Assembly: GCA_945861565.1 (NCBI GenBank)
Contig: CAMAUY010000001.1
Coordinates: 62,001 to 126,000 of the forward strand
Reading direction: 5' to 3'
DNA from: Akkermansia muciniphila
GTDB taxonomy: Bacteria; Verrucomicrobiota; Verrucomicrobiia; Limisphaerales; UBA9464
Length of the DNA stretch: 64,000 nucleotides
The translations under genes were made by a program, and so were the position numbers. Below the pieces are notes generated by a model. The model was not told the origin of the DNA and made no database searches. It saw nothing but the letters and a program-made list of their open reading frames with translations. Of this stretch, positions 8,456 through 16,938 are shown one piece after another. Numbering within the stretch: position 1 is the first letter of the stretch; every line of letters begins with the position of its first letter.

Positions 8456-10291
8456 CTATTCCTTCATCCGAACGTTCAACTCGAGTTTCCAGGTCCCGTT
8501 GCCGCCCTTTTCGACGCACCGCAGTTCGAGCATCCCCAGTTCAGTCACCGCCGCTTGGAGATTCACCGGGATCAGTTCCGAAGTATCACCGGCGCGCGCG
8601 GGCAGCGTGGTTTCGATCGGTGCTGTTTCTTCCAACTCGGCGTTCCCAGCCACCTCCTCCACCAGGGTGCCGACGGTATCGTCCCGACGGACCGATGAGG
8701 CGAAGAACCGGAAGCGCGTTGGCTCGCCGACCACCAGGCCAAATTCTTGCGGCGGCACGTCTGCGTGGGTTCCTTCCTCCATCCCGAATGGCGCCACGCA
8801 TAAGGCCTTGACCGGCGGTTCCATCCCCGGCACTGCCGGCATCGCGGTCTCAATCCCGACGTAATAGGCCCGCGCGGTTCCACCGCGGATCCGCAGGCCG
8901 TGGCCTTGGCGCACCCATCCGTAGTAGGCAGCGCCACGTGCCACCGCGAGGTCCAACTCGGCGCCTCCCAGTTCCTCCGCCGGTTGGCCGCCGTCGCTCG
9001 CGAGCCAGTCATTCAGCACCTTCATGATCCGCTCCTTCAACAGGCCCGCCTTAAAGACGCCGCCGTTAAAGAGTACCGCTGTGGGGTGAGCGAACGCCCG
9101 CCCGCTGAGCGTTACGGGCTTGGGTTGCTTGGCGAGCGCGCCCGCTTGCCGCGTCAGGAAAGCCGCAAGATGTCGTGTCACCGCAGGATCCTGCGCATAG
9201 GGCAGCGCCCTCTGCGCGAGGCCTGTCCGCCGGGCAGTCTGTGGCAGGTCGCCCACGACCCCCTCGGGAAAGAATCCATCCGCCAGGAGCCGGTTCAATT
9301 CTTCGCGCCCAAGTTCTGCCTTCAGCGTACCGCCCAGGAGCGAGGAGCCCCGGCCGGGAATTACCAGGGGCGCTTTTTTCAGTCGCGAGTCCCCGAAGAG
9401 TTGTTCCTTCGCTCCGCGGCACGCGAATGTCAGGGCGTTAAATTGCCACGCATCGAGCTTCTTTCCGTCCGCAACGAACCGCTGATTCACGGTGTGTGCC
9501 AGCGCCAGATCCATGTTGTCGCCACCCAGGAGGATGTGGTCACCGACCGCCACCCGTGTCAGCTCAACTTCCCCCGCATTGTCGGTCACCGCGATCAACG
9601 AGAAGTCGGTCGTGCCTCCCCCGACGTCGACGACGAGGATCACTTCGCCGGTTCGAACTCGATTACGAAAACCTTCGCCCATTGCCTCGCACCAGGCATA
9701 GAGCGCTGCCTGCGGTTCTTCCAGCAGCGTCACGTTCTTGAGGCCCGATTCCTGGGCCGCTTTAAGCGTCAGGTCACGCGCTGCCGCATCGAAGGACGCG
9801 GGCACCGTCAGTACGACTTCCTCACCGGCCATGCCCAGCCCCTTGAACCGATAATCCCACGCCTCGCGCAGGTGACGAAGGGTACGTGAAGATGCCTCCA
9901 GCGGGGATATCCGGTTTACGTCGGCGGGTGCCTGCCAGGGTAGGATCGGCGCCTGTCGATCCACGCCCGAATGGCACAGCCAGCTTTTGGCGGATGAGAT
10001 CAGGCGCATCGGGGCCTTGGCACCGTGCGCCCGGGCAAAGTCTCCGACCACCCACCCGGAGCGCTGGCGGTCCCAAGGCAAACCCAAGCTGCCTTCCGGG
10101 AATTCATTCGCGTGCGGCAAATAGAGAAATGAGGGCAGCAGCGCTTTGTCCTCAACGGTTCCCACCGCCGTAACTTGTGGGACATCGAGCATGGTCTGCA
10201 CAACGCCGCGGCCGGATTGCATCTCCAAGTCGAAGTACGAAACCGCGCAATGCGTTGTGCCCAGGTCGATGCCAATGGAATAACGGGACAT
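8456..10291 (-). CDS. Hsp70-family ATPase (short paralogue)
   Basis: 611 aa, close in length to DnaK but divergent. Visible motifs are IDLGTTHCAV, LLEEPQAALYAW, VVDVGGGTTDFS and VLFNGGVF. The signature SAKSWLCHSGVDRQ followed by ILPW is shared with the 932-aa paralogue downstream, so the two probably arose by duplication. The last 150 residues form a short beta-type region without the DnaK lid or the C-terminal EEVD-like tail. It lies between the DUF2760 gene and the longer Hsp70, 55 bp from each. The two may work as a pair; that is inference from conserved adjacency. Confidence 0.88.
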   Translation of the reverse strand: MSRYSIGIDLGTTHCAVSYFDLEMQSGRGVVQTMLDVPQVTAVGTVEDKALLPSFLYLPHANEFPEGSLGLPWDRQRSGWVVGDFARAHGAKAPMRLISSAKSWLCHSGVDRQAPILPWQAPADVNRISPLEASSRTLRHLREAWDYRFKGLGMAGEEVVLTVPASFDAAARDLTLKAAQESGLKNVTLLEEPQAALYAWCEAMGEGFRNRVRTGEVILVVDVGGGTTDFSLIAVTDNAGEVELTRVAVGDHILLGGDNMDLALAHTVNQRFVADGKKLDAWQFNALTFACRGAKEQLFGDSRLKKAPLVIPGRGSSLLGGTLKAELGREELNRLLADGFFPEGVVGDLPQTARRTGLAQRALPYAQDPAVTRHLAAFLTRQAGALAKQPKPVTLSGRAFAHPTAVLFNGGVFKAGLLKERIMKVLNDWLASDGGQPAEELGGAELDLAVARGAAYYGWVRQGHGLRIRGGTARAYYVGIETAMPAVPGMEPPVKALCVAPFGMEEGTHADVPPQEFGLVVGEPTRFRFFASSVRRDDTVGTLVEEVAGNAELEETAPIETTLPARAGDTSELIPVNLQAAVTELGMLELRCVEKGGNGTWKLELNVRMKE

Positions 10292-10346
10292 GGTGGGATC
10301 TAGAATTCGTTTAAAGTCGTGAAGTTCGGAGGCGGCCGCGGGCAGA

Positions 10347-10904
10347 TCACAGTTCCACTTCGGCGGGCGCCACGACCCGCGGGTCGAGGCTCGGCGCTAG
10401 GACCGGGAATTTGATCGTGGTCGCGATCCATCCGTGGTGTCTGAGCGTGCCGCTGAACGGCGGTTGTCCCGTCACGTTGCCGGTTAACCGGATTCGGTGC
10501 GCGTCGAACCCGGCGGGGATTCGAACGCTGGCACCCTCCGACTCCTGCAAGGCCGGTTCCAGTGCCAGAGTTTGGGCGAGCGCCTTGCGACACCCGCTGT
10601 GTACCACCCGGGCGGCGGCGCCGACGTCTGCGTCCGAGTAGGAGGCGACGTCGTCCTGGAGAAAATCAATCAGACGCCCCTCGCGCTGCAGCATCGCCAG
10701 CAGAGCGAGGGCGGACGCGTGGGTCCGCTCTTCAGGAAGTTCGACCGGTCGAGGCGTTGGCGACTTTGGCGCGCTGGGCACGCCTGCGGACAACGGCGCC
10801 ACCTGGCGTGCAAACGCCGAGTCAGTCAGGGCCCGTCGAAAGCAGGCCGAGGCGATGAGCAATCGTTCAAAAAAGCCCGGCTCGGATGGAGATTGATTCT
10901 GCAT
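10347..10904 (-). CDS. DUF2760 domain protein, partner of the Hsp70 pair
   Basis: 185 aa from the internal ATG at 10904. The frame also opens at 10982, but the extra N-terminus is not protein-like. The family signature LALLAMLQREGRLIDFLQDD, followed by VGAAARVVHSGC, is clear. DUF2760 proteins are known mainly from co-occurrence with paired Hsp70 genes, exactly as here. No enzymatic motif is visible. The 120-bp gap to hflX suggests a separate promoter, but I could not identify one with confidence. Confidence 0.82.
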   Translation of the reverse strand: MQNQSPSEPGFFERLLIASACFRRALTDSAFARQVAPLSAGVPSAPKSPTPRPVELPEERTHASALALLAMLQREGRLIDFLQDDVASYSDADVGAAARVVHSGCRKALAQTLALEPALQESEGASVRIPAGFDAHRIRLTGNVTGQPPFSGTLRHHGWIATTIKFPVLAPSLDPRVVAPAEVEL

Positions 10905-11024
10905 AGTTGTGCTGGAACAAGTTATTGGTTGAGTCGTCGCGCCAATCTTAACCGGGCAAGCCGATCTCCGACCATTCCACAATTCAAACCATTGCGCGAG
11001 ACGGGGCCCCGGAATGGGAACGGG

Positions 11025-12359
11025 TTACGCATCGGCCGTGATATAGTCGGAGAATTCGGCCCGCGCGTGCGGCGGGAGTCGCACACGGAATCGCGCTACC
11101 GAGCCGGTATAGTCCCGCTCCACAACCTCGCCAATGGCGTGCAACCGGGCAATCACCGCCGTGGCATCATGGGGCACACGCACTTCGAGAAAATCTCGAA
11201 TCGGCCGAAGCATGGCCCCTAACTCGTCCATGAGGGCCGGAAAACCGGCGCCGGTTCTCGCGGAAATGGCCACCGCCCGCGGAAACTGCGGCATCCACCG
11301 CGCGGCCGCCAAAGCACCGGCCTCGCGGTCGGTCTTATTGAAAACCATCAGCGTCGGCTTGTCGGCGGCACCGAGCTCCTGCAACACCAGATTGACCGAC
11401 TGGATCTGTTCTCCAACCTGCGCATGGCTGACGTCCACGACGTGCAACAGGAGTTCCGCTTCGACGACTTCCTCCAGAGTGGCCTTGAAGGACTCAACCA
11501 GCCCGTGCGGTAACTTCCGAATAAAACCCACGGTGTCGGAGAGCAGCACATTCTGATTCGTCGGCAGGCGAAGCCGCCGTGTGGTGGGGTCCAGGGTCGC
11601 AAAAAGCTTGTCCTCGGCTGCAACGTCGGAACCGGTCAGGGCATTCAGCAGCGTCGATTTTCCGGCGTTGGTGTACCCCACAATGGACGCCAGCGGCCAC
11701 GGATGTCGCCGCCGCCCGGCGCGTCGAGTCGAACGTTGGCGGCGAACGATCGCCAGCTCGTCTTCGATCTTCTCGATTCGCTCCTGGGTCTTGCGTCGGT
11801 CCGCTTCGAGCTGTGATTCGCCCTCGCCACCGATGGCACCCAGACCACCCCGCTGCCGCGAAAGATGAGTCCAGAACCGGGTCAACCGGGGCAGAAGGTA
11901 TTGCAGTTGAGCGAGCTCGACTTGGAGCTTTCCCTCCCGCGTGCGGGCTCGCTGGGCGAAAATATCGAGAATCAGAGCCGTCCGGTCGACCACACGGCAT
12001 TCGAAAACTTTCTCCAGGTTTCGGCCCTGCGCGCCGGACAACTCATCGTCGAAGATCACGGTATCGACATCGTTCGCCTTGCAATGGCGGGCGAACTCAA
12101 CCGCTTTGCCGGAACCGATGTACGTCGCTGGCACGGGGGACTCCAGCTTTTGGACACCTTCCCCAACGACCGTCGCTCCGACGGTGGTCGTCAATTCCGC
12201 TAGCTCATCCAAGGAATCCCGAACGTCCCAGGCCGAGCGGGCCTTGAGCTCAACGCCAATGAGGAATACGCGCTCGGTGCGAGTGTCGGCGGAATGGAGA
12301 AGGGCTTTCAAGAGTGCGGCGCGGGATACGGGGAGCAGTTTGTTGTCCGAGTGCAGCAT
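11025..12359 (-). CDS. hflX: GTPase HflX
   Basis: HflX is a ribosome-associated GTPase that splits or rescues stalled 70S ribosomes. With the start at 12359 (MLHSDNKLLP) the protein is 444 aa, normal for the family; the frame runs on to 12530 but that part reads as noncoding. The N-terminal HflX domain holds TYIGSGKAVEF and IFDDELSGAQGRNLE. A coiled linker (ERIEKIEDELAIV) follows. The G domain has G1 GYTNAGKS (about residue 228), G3 DTVGFIRKLPHGLV and G4 NKTD. It is transcribed alone. Confidence 0.93.
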   Translation of the reverse strand: MLHSDNKLLPVSRAALLKALLHSADTRTERVFLIGVELKARSAWDVRDSLDELAELTTTVGATVVGEGVQKLESPVPATYIGSGKAVEFARHCKANDVDTVIFDDELSGAQGRNLEKVFECRVVDRTALILDIFAQRARTREGKLQVELAQLQYLLPRLTRFWTHLSRQRGGLGAIGGEGESQLEADRRKTQERIEKIEDELAIVRRQRSTRRAGRRRHPWPLASIVGYTNAGKSTLLNALTGSDVAAEDKLFATLDPTTRRLRLPTNQNVLLSDTVGFIRKLPHGLVESFKATLEEVVEAELLLHVVDVSHAQVGEQIQSVNLVLQELGAADKPTLMVFNKTDREAGALAAARWMPQFPRAVAISARTGAGFPALMDELGAMLRPIRDFLEVRVPHDATAVIARLHAIGEVVERDYTGSVARFRVRLPPHARAEFSDYITADA

Positions 12360-12493
12360 CTGCCGCGGAGCCCGAGCCAGGGGAGAGAGTAGAGAATGGG
12401 CCTGTTCGGGGCAATTTTGGTTGCCGGAGAACTTGCCGGCGACGGGTCCGTCTGGAAACCGAAAGAATAACCAAATAATGTTCCGATAAGGGC

Positions 12494-12522
12494 TTGACTG
12501 CGAGTTGCTCATCCGGTTAGAT
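12494..12522 (+). promoter_or_regulatory. Candidate sigma-70-type promoter of the PEP-CTERM gene
   Basis: TTGACT (12494-12499) and TTAGAT (12517-12522) are separated by 17 bp and lie 45 bp before the PEP-CTERM start. AGAAGG just upstream of the ATG would serve as ribosome binding site. I looked for the sigma-54 motif that often controls PEP-CTERM genes and did not find it here. Confidence 0.35.
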
Positions 12523-12567
12523 GACCCCACGAATTAAATCGGAACTGCATACAGAAGGCAGAAATCT

Positions 12568-13245
12568 ATGACTAAACTCCAAATTTTCCCGATCGCAGTC
12601 GCTGCCGCCTTGGCAAGCTTCGGTGCGGCATCTGCCGCTTCGACAATACAGCAACGTGCGGCATCTGCCGCTTCGACAATTTACAGCAACATCGATCCCG
12701 CTGCCGATCAGCATGCGATTTACGGATTCGGTGGTGAGTATGGGGATGAGATCGTGTTTGATGGAGGCTATCGCACCGTCCAGACGTTCCGCTTCGATTA
12801 CACGTCAAACTACGATCTCCCCGGTGGCGCGGTTTTCCGGATTTATGACAACCTTGGGGACGGAGGCGCTCCAAAGAATCTCCTTTTCGAGAGTAACCCG
12901 TTCGATATCAAAAAGAACGCGACGGATAAATACAACGTTGTGACGTTGGATTTGGGCGGTTTGGAATTCCGCCTTCCGGAAGATCGAGCTACGTGGACCG
13001 TTTCTTTCAATGGGATTAGTGGTCAGAACGAGGCTGGGATTCTCCTGTACGATGCCCCGACAGTGGGAAGTAGTAACAATGATTTCTGGGTGAAGAATGG
13101 GAGCATTTGGAGCCTGCAGCAGGTCTCTGGCGGTAAAGTTGCCAATTTTGCCGCTGAAATCGTCGCGGTTCCCGAGCCTTCCACCTACGCCCTCTTGGGT
13201 CTGGGTGCCTTTGCGTTGGTGGCGATTCGCCGTTTTCGGAAGTAA
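12568..13245 (+). CDS. PEP-CTERM sorting-domain protein
   Basis: 225 aa exported protein. The signal peptide is followed by a beta-rich middle (RTVQTFRFDYTSNYDLPGG...FRIYDN, typical of PEP-CTERM cargo). The C-terminus has the complete sorting signal: VPEPSTYALL, a hydrophobic helix and the basic tail RRFRK. PEP-CTERM proteins are cleaved and anchored by exosortase, often with exopolysaccharide. No exosortase is in the window, so the gene depends on one elsewhere. The end of the signal peptide is duplicated in frame (12623-12680). A Shine-Dalgarno-like AGAAGG precedes the ATG. Confidence 0.92.
   Translation: MTKLQIFPIAVAAALASFGAASAASTIQQRAASAASTIYSNIDPAADQHAIYGFGGEYGDEIVFDGGYRTVQTFRFDYTSNYDLPGGAVFRIYDNLGDGGAPKNLLFESNPFDIKKNATDKYNVVTLDLGGLEFRLPEDRATWTVSFNGISGQNEAGILLYDAPTVGSSNNDFWVKNGSIWSLQQVSGGKVANFAAEIVAVPEPSTYALLGLGAFALVAIRRFRK
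12623..12680 (+). repeat. In-frame 33-bp tandem duplication in a signal peptide
   Basis: A 25-bp segment (GTGCGGCATCTGCCGCTTCG and five more bases) occurs at 12623-12647 and again unchanged at 12656-12680, a period of 33 bp or 11 codons. It repeats the peptide AASAASTI around the likely signal-peptidase site, so the protein carries two possible Ala-x-Ala sites. The perfect identity suggests a recent duplication. Confidence 0.9.
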
Positions 13246-13265
13246 TTCGGTGTCGGTCGGGAAAT

Positions 13266-13304
13266 TTTTAAAGGGCGTAGCTTAAGTGCTGCGCCCTTTT
13301 TGAT
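13266..13304 (+). terminator. Rho-independent terminator after the PEP-CTERM gene
   Basis: AAAGGGCG (13270-13277) pairs with CGCCCTTT (13292-13299), with an inner AGC/GCT extension, and is followed by T residues. It lies 25 bp after the stop at 13245 and separates this gene from the DsbD-like gene. Confidence 0.8.
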
Positions 13305-13368
13305 TTCTGGGACTTCATCCGTTAAGTTCTTATCCACGTCGGTTTCTTACCCGACGGTCGCCTGTCTT

Positions 13369-15480
13369 ATGAAACGCCTCCTCGTTGCCTTCGTCCTCTT
13401 CTGGATCTCCGCCGGATTTTTGGTGGCGCAGTTCCATACCGACGTGCAACTCCAGATGGAAGCGCGGGAGGTGCGTCCAGGGGAAACCGTCCTGGCCGGT
13501 GTCCGATTTAAAATGGAGCCGGAATGGCATGTGTACTGGCGGAACCCGGGCGACTCGGGAAGTGAGATTAAGCTTGACTGGACTTTGCCTGAGGGCCTGT
13601 CCGCCGGCGCCATTTTATGGCCGGTGCCCGAGAAATATACCGAGGGGGGCTTCGCCACCTTTGTTTACTTCCGCGACGTCACTTTGCTCGTGCCGCTGAC
13701 GGTTTCTGCGAGTGCCGTTCATGGGGATCGGGAGGTGCGAGTGAAAGTTCGGTGGCAGGAGTGCAAAAAGGAATGCATTCAGGCGAACACCAACTTGACA
13801 ACCCGTATTACAGTGGGTGCTACCCGTCGGGAGGCGGCGGATTCCACGGGGTTGATTGCCGCCCGCGGAGCTCTCCCTACCGAGGCCGAGTCGGGGCTAG
13901 TCCGGGCCTATTGGGAAGGGGAAGGGACCCCTGAGTTGCGCCCTTTTGTGGTCGAAGTCAAAGACCTGGGAGCGGCTGATTTTTTTCCGTTCAAGGCCAA
14001 GGGATTTGCCGAAGCGGCCAAGACGGAAACGCTGCCTCCGAGGGATGCCTGGGTGCGGTTCAGAAAGTCAGCGGTCCCGATCGATGGTGGGTGGCCGACG
14101 GAGGTGGCAGGCCTGGTGATCAATGCGCCCGCGGCGGGAGCTCGAACCGGACGCGAGGCACGGGCACTGATTGAAACGTCGGGCCCGTCGACGGGTAGCG
14201 GCATCGGCGTGGGGCCTACCGCTTCAGCGCTACCTGCCACGATCGGTGTGTTGCTGTTTCAGTTGCTGTCGGCCTTTATTGGCGGACTGCTGTTGAACAT
14301 CATGCCGTGCGTACTGCCAGTCCTGGCGCTCAAGGTGCTGGGTTTTGTGAATCAGGCGAAACAAGCTCCCGGTCGCGTCCGGCAGTTGGGTTTAATCTAC
14401 GGACTCGGGGTGATGGCTTCTTTCCTGGTGCTGGCGGGTGTGGCCATTTCAATCCAGCACGCCGGTCACTTCGCCAACTGGAATGCCCCGTTCCAGAACC
14501 CAATTTTTCGAGTCGTCATCACCACTTTAATCACGTTGGTGGCCCTAAATTTGTTCGGTCTGTTCGAGGTGACCCTGGATCGACGCACGAGTGAGACGGC
14601 ATTTATCTATGCTTCCAAGGAAGGTGCCGGTGGCGCGTTTTTCAACGGAGTGCTCGCCGCCCTGTTGGCGACCCCCTGTACGGCCCCGTTTCTGGCCCCG
14701 GCAGTGGCATTTGCTCTGTCTCAACCCGCTTGGGTCATCTTGCTTTTTTTCGCCGCGATTGGCGCGGGGCTGGCATCGCCGTTTGTCCTCCTGTGCTGGA
14801 ATCCCGCTTGGTTGAAGTGGATGCCACGCCCGGGCGGTTGGATGGTCCGGTTCAAGCAAGCAATGGGTTTTCCCATGCTCGCGACGGCCGTCTGGTTATT
14901 TTGGGCCACGGCAACCCGGATGGGAGAAAACGGCGTATTGTGGCTTGGGCTTTTCTTGGTCGTCGTCGCCGCCGCCGTGTGGGTCTGGGGCGAATTCGTG
15001 CAACGGAGCACACGCCGGCAGGGTTGGGGCATGGCCGTAAGCCTGGCGTTGTTGGCCGCTGGCTATTTTGGTTTGCTCGAGAAGCAACTCGATTGGCGAA
15101 CACCGGCGGCCGCCCGGAAGCGCTTGGCCCTTGCCTGGGGACCGTGGAGCCCGGCGGCGCTGGCCGAAGCCCGGAAGGCTGGCCGTCCCGTTCTCGTGGA
15201 CTTCACGGCGGATACCTGCTTGAACTGCAAGGTAAACAAGGCGACGAGCATCAACACGGCGGGAACCATTGCCAAAATAAAGGCGGTCGATGCGACGCTG
15301 CTGGAAGGGGATTTCACGGACGAGGATGCCGCCATAGCGGCCGAGTTGCGGCGGTTTGGGCGCAATGGAGTCCCTCTGGTTCTGGTTTATCCTCGCAACC
15401 CGGCCCTGGAACCGCGCGTCCTTCCGTTGACGCTCACGCCTTCGATTGTTCAGGAAGCCCTTGATTGGGCGGCTCGATAG
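13369..15480 (+). CDS. dsbD: DsbD/ScsB-like thiol:disulfide interchange protein
   Basis: 703 aa inner-membrane protein that would pass electrons from cytoplasmic thioredoxin to periplasmic thiols. The start at 13369 (MKRLLVAFVLFW) begins a signal peptide. The first 270 residues form the periplasmic domain seen in ScsB-type proteins (HVYWRNPGDSG, VRWQECKKEC). The CcdA-like membrane core follows, with LLLNIMPCVLPVLALKV and ATPCTAPFLAPA carrying the paired membrane cysteines. The C-terminus is thioredoxin-like with CLNC (Cys617, Cys620) in VDFTADTCLNCK. All three domains are present. The gene lies between a terminator and glgC and shows no obvious partner. Confidence 0.9.
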   Translation: MKRLLVAFVLFWISAGFLVAQFHTDVQLQMEAREVRPGETVLAGVRFKMEPEWHVYWRNPGDSGSEIKLDWTLPEGLSAGAILWPVPEKYTEGGFATFVYFRDVTLLVPLTVSASAVHGDREVRVKVRWQECKKECIQANTNLTTRITVGATRREAADSTGLIAARGALPTEAESGLVRAYWEGEGTPELRPFVVEVKDLGAADFFPFKAKGFAEAAKTETLPPRDAWVRFRKSAVPIDGGWPTEVAGLVINAPAAGARTGREARALIETSGPSTGSGIGVGPTASALPATIGVLLFQLLSAFIGGLLLNIMPCVLPVLALKVLGFVNQAKQAPGRVRQLGLIYGLGVMASFLVLAGVAISIQHAGHFANWNAPFQNPIFRVVITTLITLVALNLFGLFEVTLDRRTSETAFIYASKEGAGGAFFNGVLAALLATPCTAPFLAPAVAFALSQPAWVILLFFAAIGAGLASPFVLLCWNPAWLKWMPRPGGWMVRFKQAMGFPMLATAVWLFWATATRMGENGVLWLGLFLVVVAAAVWVWGEFVQRSTRRQGWGMAVSLALLAAGYFGLLEKQLDWRTPAAARKRLALAWGPWSPAALAEARKAGRPVLVDFTADTCLNCKVNKATSINTAGTIAKIKAVDATLLEGDFTDEDAAIAAELRRFGRNGVPLVLVYPRNPALEPRVLPLTLTPSIVQEALDWAAR

Positions 15481-15553
15481 GGCGGGGTGTTCCTGGCTTC
15501 TCCCTGCTTGTCGGCACCCGTCAATCCACGTATACCCGGGGGCGTTGCCTGCC

Positions 15554-16855
15554 ATGTCCCACAATTTTACCGTCAATCCAAGCCAGGTATTATCCGTCAT
15601 CATGGGCGGAGGCCAGGGCACCCGCCTCTTTCCGCTCACGAGTGAGCGGTCCAAACCGGCCGTCCCGCTCGCCGGCAAGTATCGATTGGTGGACATTCCC
15701 ATCTCCAATTGCATCAACTCCGGGTTAAAGCGCATCTACCTGCTTACCCAGTTTAATTCGGCGTCCCTTCACCGGCATGTCTCGCAGAGTTACAAATTCG
15801 ACCATTTCAGCACCGGTTTTGTCGAAATTCTCGCGGCGGAACAGACGTTTAACAGCACGAGTTGGTATCAGGGAACGGCCGATGCGGTTCGGAAGAACCT
15901 CGTTCACTTCCGAAATACCCATTTCGACTATGCTCTGATCCTCAGTGGAGATCAGTTGTACCGTATGGATTTTCGCAAGATCCTCGAAGATCATGCGGTG
16001 CGTGGCGCGGATCTGACGATTGCCACCATACCCGTCACGGGTGGAGAAGCGGGTGCTTTGGGAATCTTGCAGACCGATCCCGAAGGCCGGATCAATCGAT
16101 TCGTCGAAAAACCCAAGGACCCCGCCGTTCTGGAGTCCCTCCGGCTGCCCAAATCCAGCTATGCCAACCTCGGAATAGAACGGAACGAGGAATTGTACCT
16201 CGCCTCGATGGGCATCTACGTGTTCAACCGTCCTGTCTTGTTTGAACTCCTAAATAACAACCTGACCGATTTCGGAAAACACATCATCCCCGGGGCGATT
16301 GAAAGCCGTCGCGTCTTTTCCCACGTCTTTCAGGGCTATTGGGAGGATATCGGAACGATCTGTAGCTTTTTTGAGGCCAATCTGGATTGCTGCGCCGAGT
16401 TGCCTCGGTTTAATTTTTTCGACATGACCGCGCCGATCTTCACGCGGCCGCGGTTTCTACCGGCCTCAAAGATCAACGGCGGAGCGATCGATCACGCGGT
16501 GATTTCGGACGGTTGCATCGTGAATCGAGCCCGCGTTCAACATAGTGTCGTCGGCGTGCGCAGCATTCTCGAGGAAGGATGCTCGCTGAGCCGAGTGGTC
16601 ATGATGGGGAGTGATTATTACGATTCCGCGTCAACCGTCGCCCGGAATGACGAAGCCGGGATACCCCGCTTGGGCGTCGGCGGAGGCACGCGGATTGAAA
16701 ATGCTATCCTCGACAAGAATGCCCGGGTGGGTGAGGGCTGCATCTTAAGCCCGGCCGGTAAACCCGAAAATCTCGATCACCCACAGTACTATATCCGGGA
16801 CGGTATTCTCATCGTCCCGAAGAATGGGGTGATCCCCCATCACACGGTGGTGTGA
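15554..16855 (+). CDS. glgC: Glucose-1-phosphate adenylyltransferase (ADP-glucose pyrophosphorylase)
   Basis: Makes ADP-glucose from glucose-1-phosphate and ATP, the committed step of bacterial glycogen synthesis. It is 433 aa from the ATG at 15554. The nucleotide loop GGGQGTRLFPLT is at about residue 17, followed by SKPAVPLAGKYRLVDIPISN. The sugar-binding region includes FVEKP. The C-terminal left-handed beta-helix has YWEDIGTICSFFEAN and closing hexapeptides. Full length. It starts 73 bp after dsbD on the same strand. No other glycogen gene is adjacent. Confidence 0.95.
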   Translation: MSHNFTVNPSQVLSVIMGGGQGTRLFPLTSERSKPAVPLAGKYRLVDIPISNCINSGLKRIYLLTQFNSASLHRHVSQSYKFDHFSTGFVEILAAEQTFNSTSWYQGTADAVRKNLVHFRNTHFDYALILSGDQLYRMDFRKILEDHAVRGADLTIATIPVTGGEAGALGILQTDPEGRINRFVEKPKDPAVLESLRLPKSSYANLGIERNEELYLASMGIYVFNRPVLFELLNNNLTDFGKHIIPGAIESRRVFSHVFQGYWEDIGTICSFFEANLDCCAELPRFNFFDMTAPIFTRPRFLPASKINGGAIDHAVISDGCIVNRARVQHSVVGVRSILEEGCSLSRVVMMGSDYYDSASTVARNDEAGIPRLGVGGGTRIENAILDKNARVGEGCILSPAGKPENLDHPQYYIRDGILIVPKNGVIPHHTVV

Positions 16856-16938
16856 CTCGCCGGCAACTCTTTCCGAGCCAATTTTGGATAAAGCACGTGA
16901 CCTCCCTACTGTCGCACTTCTAGGGTCTTGACCACTGT

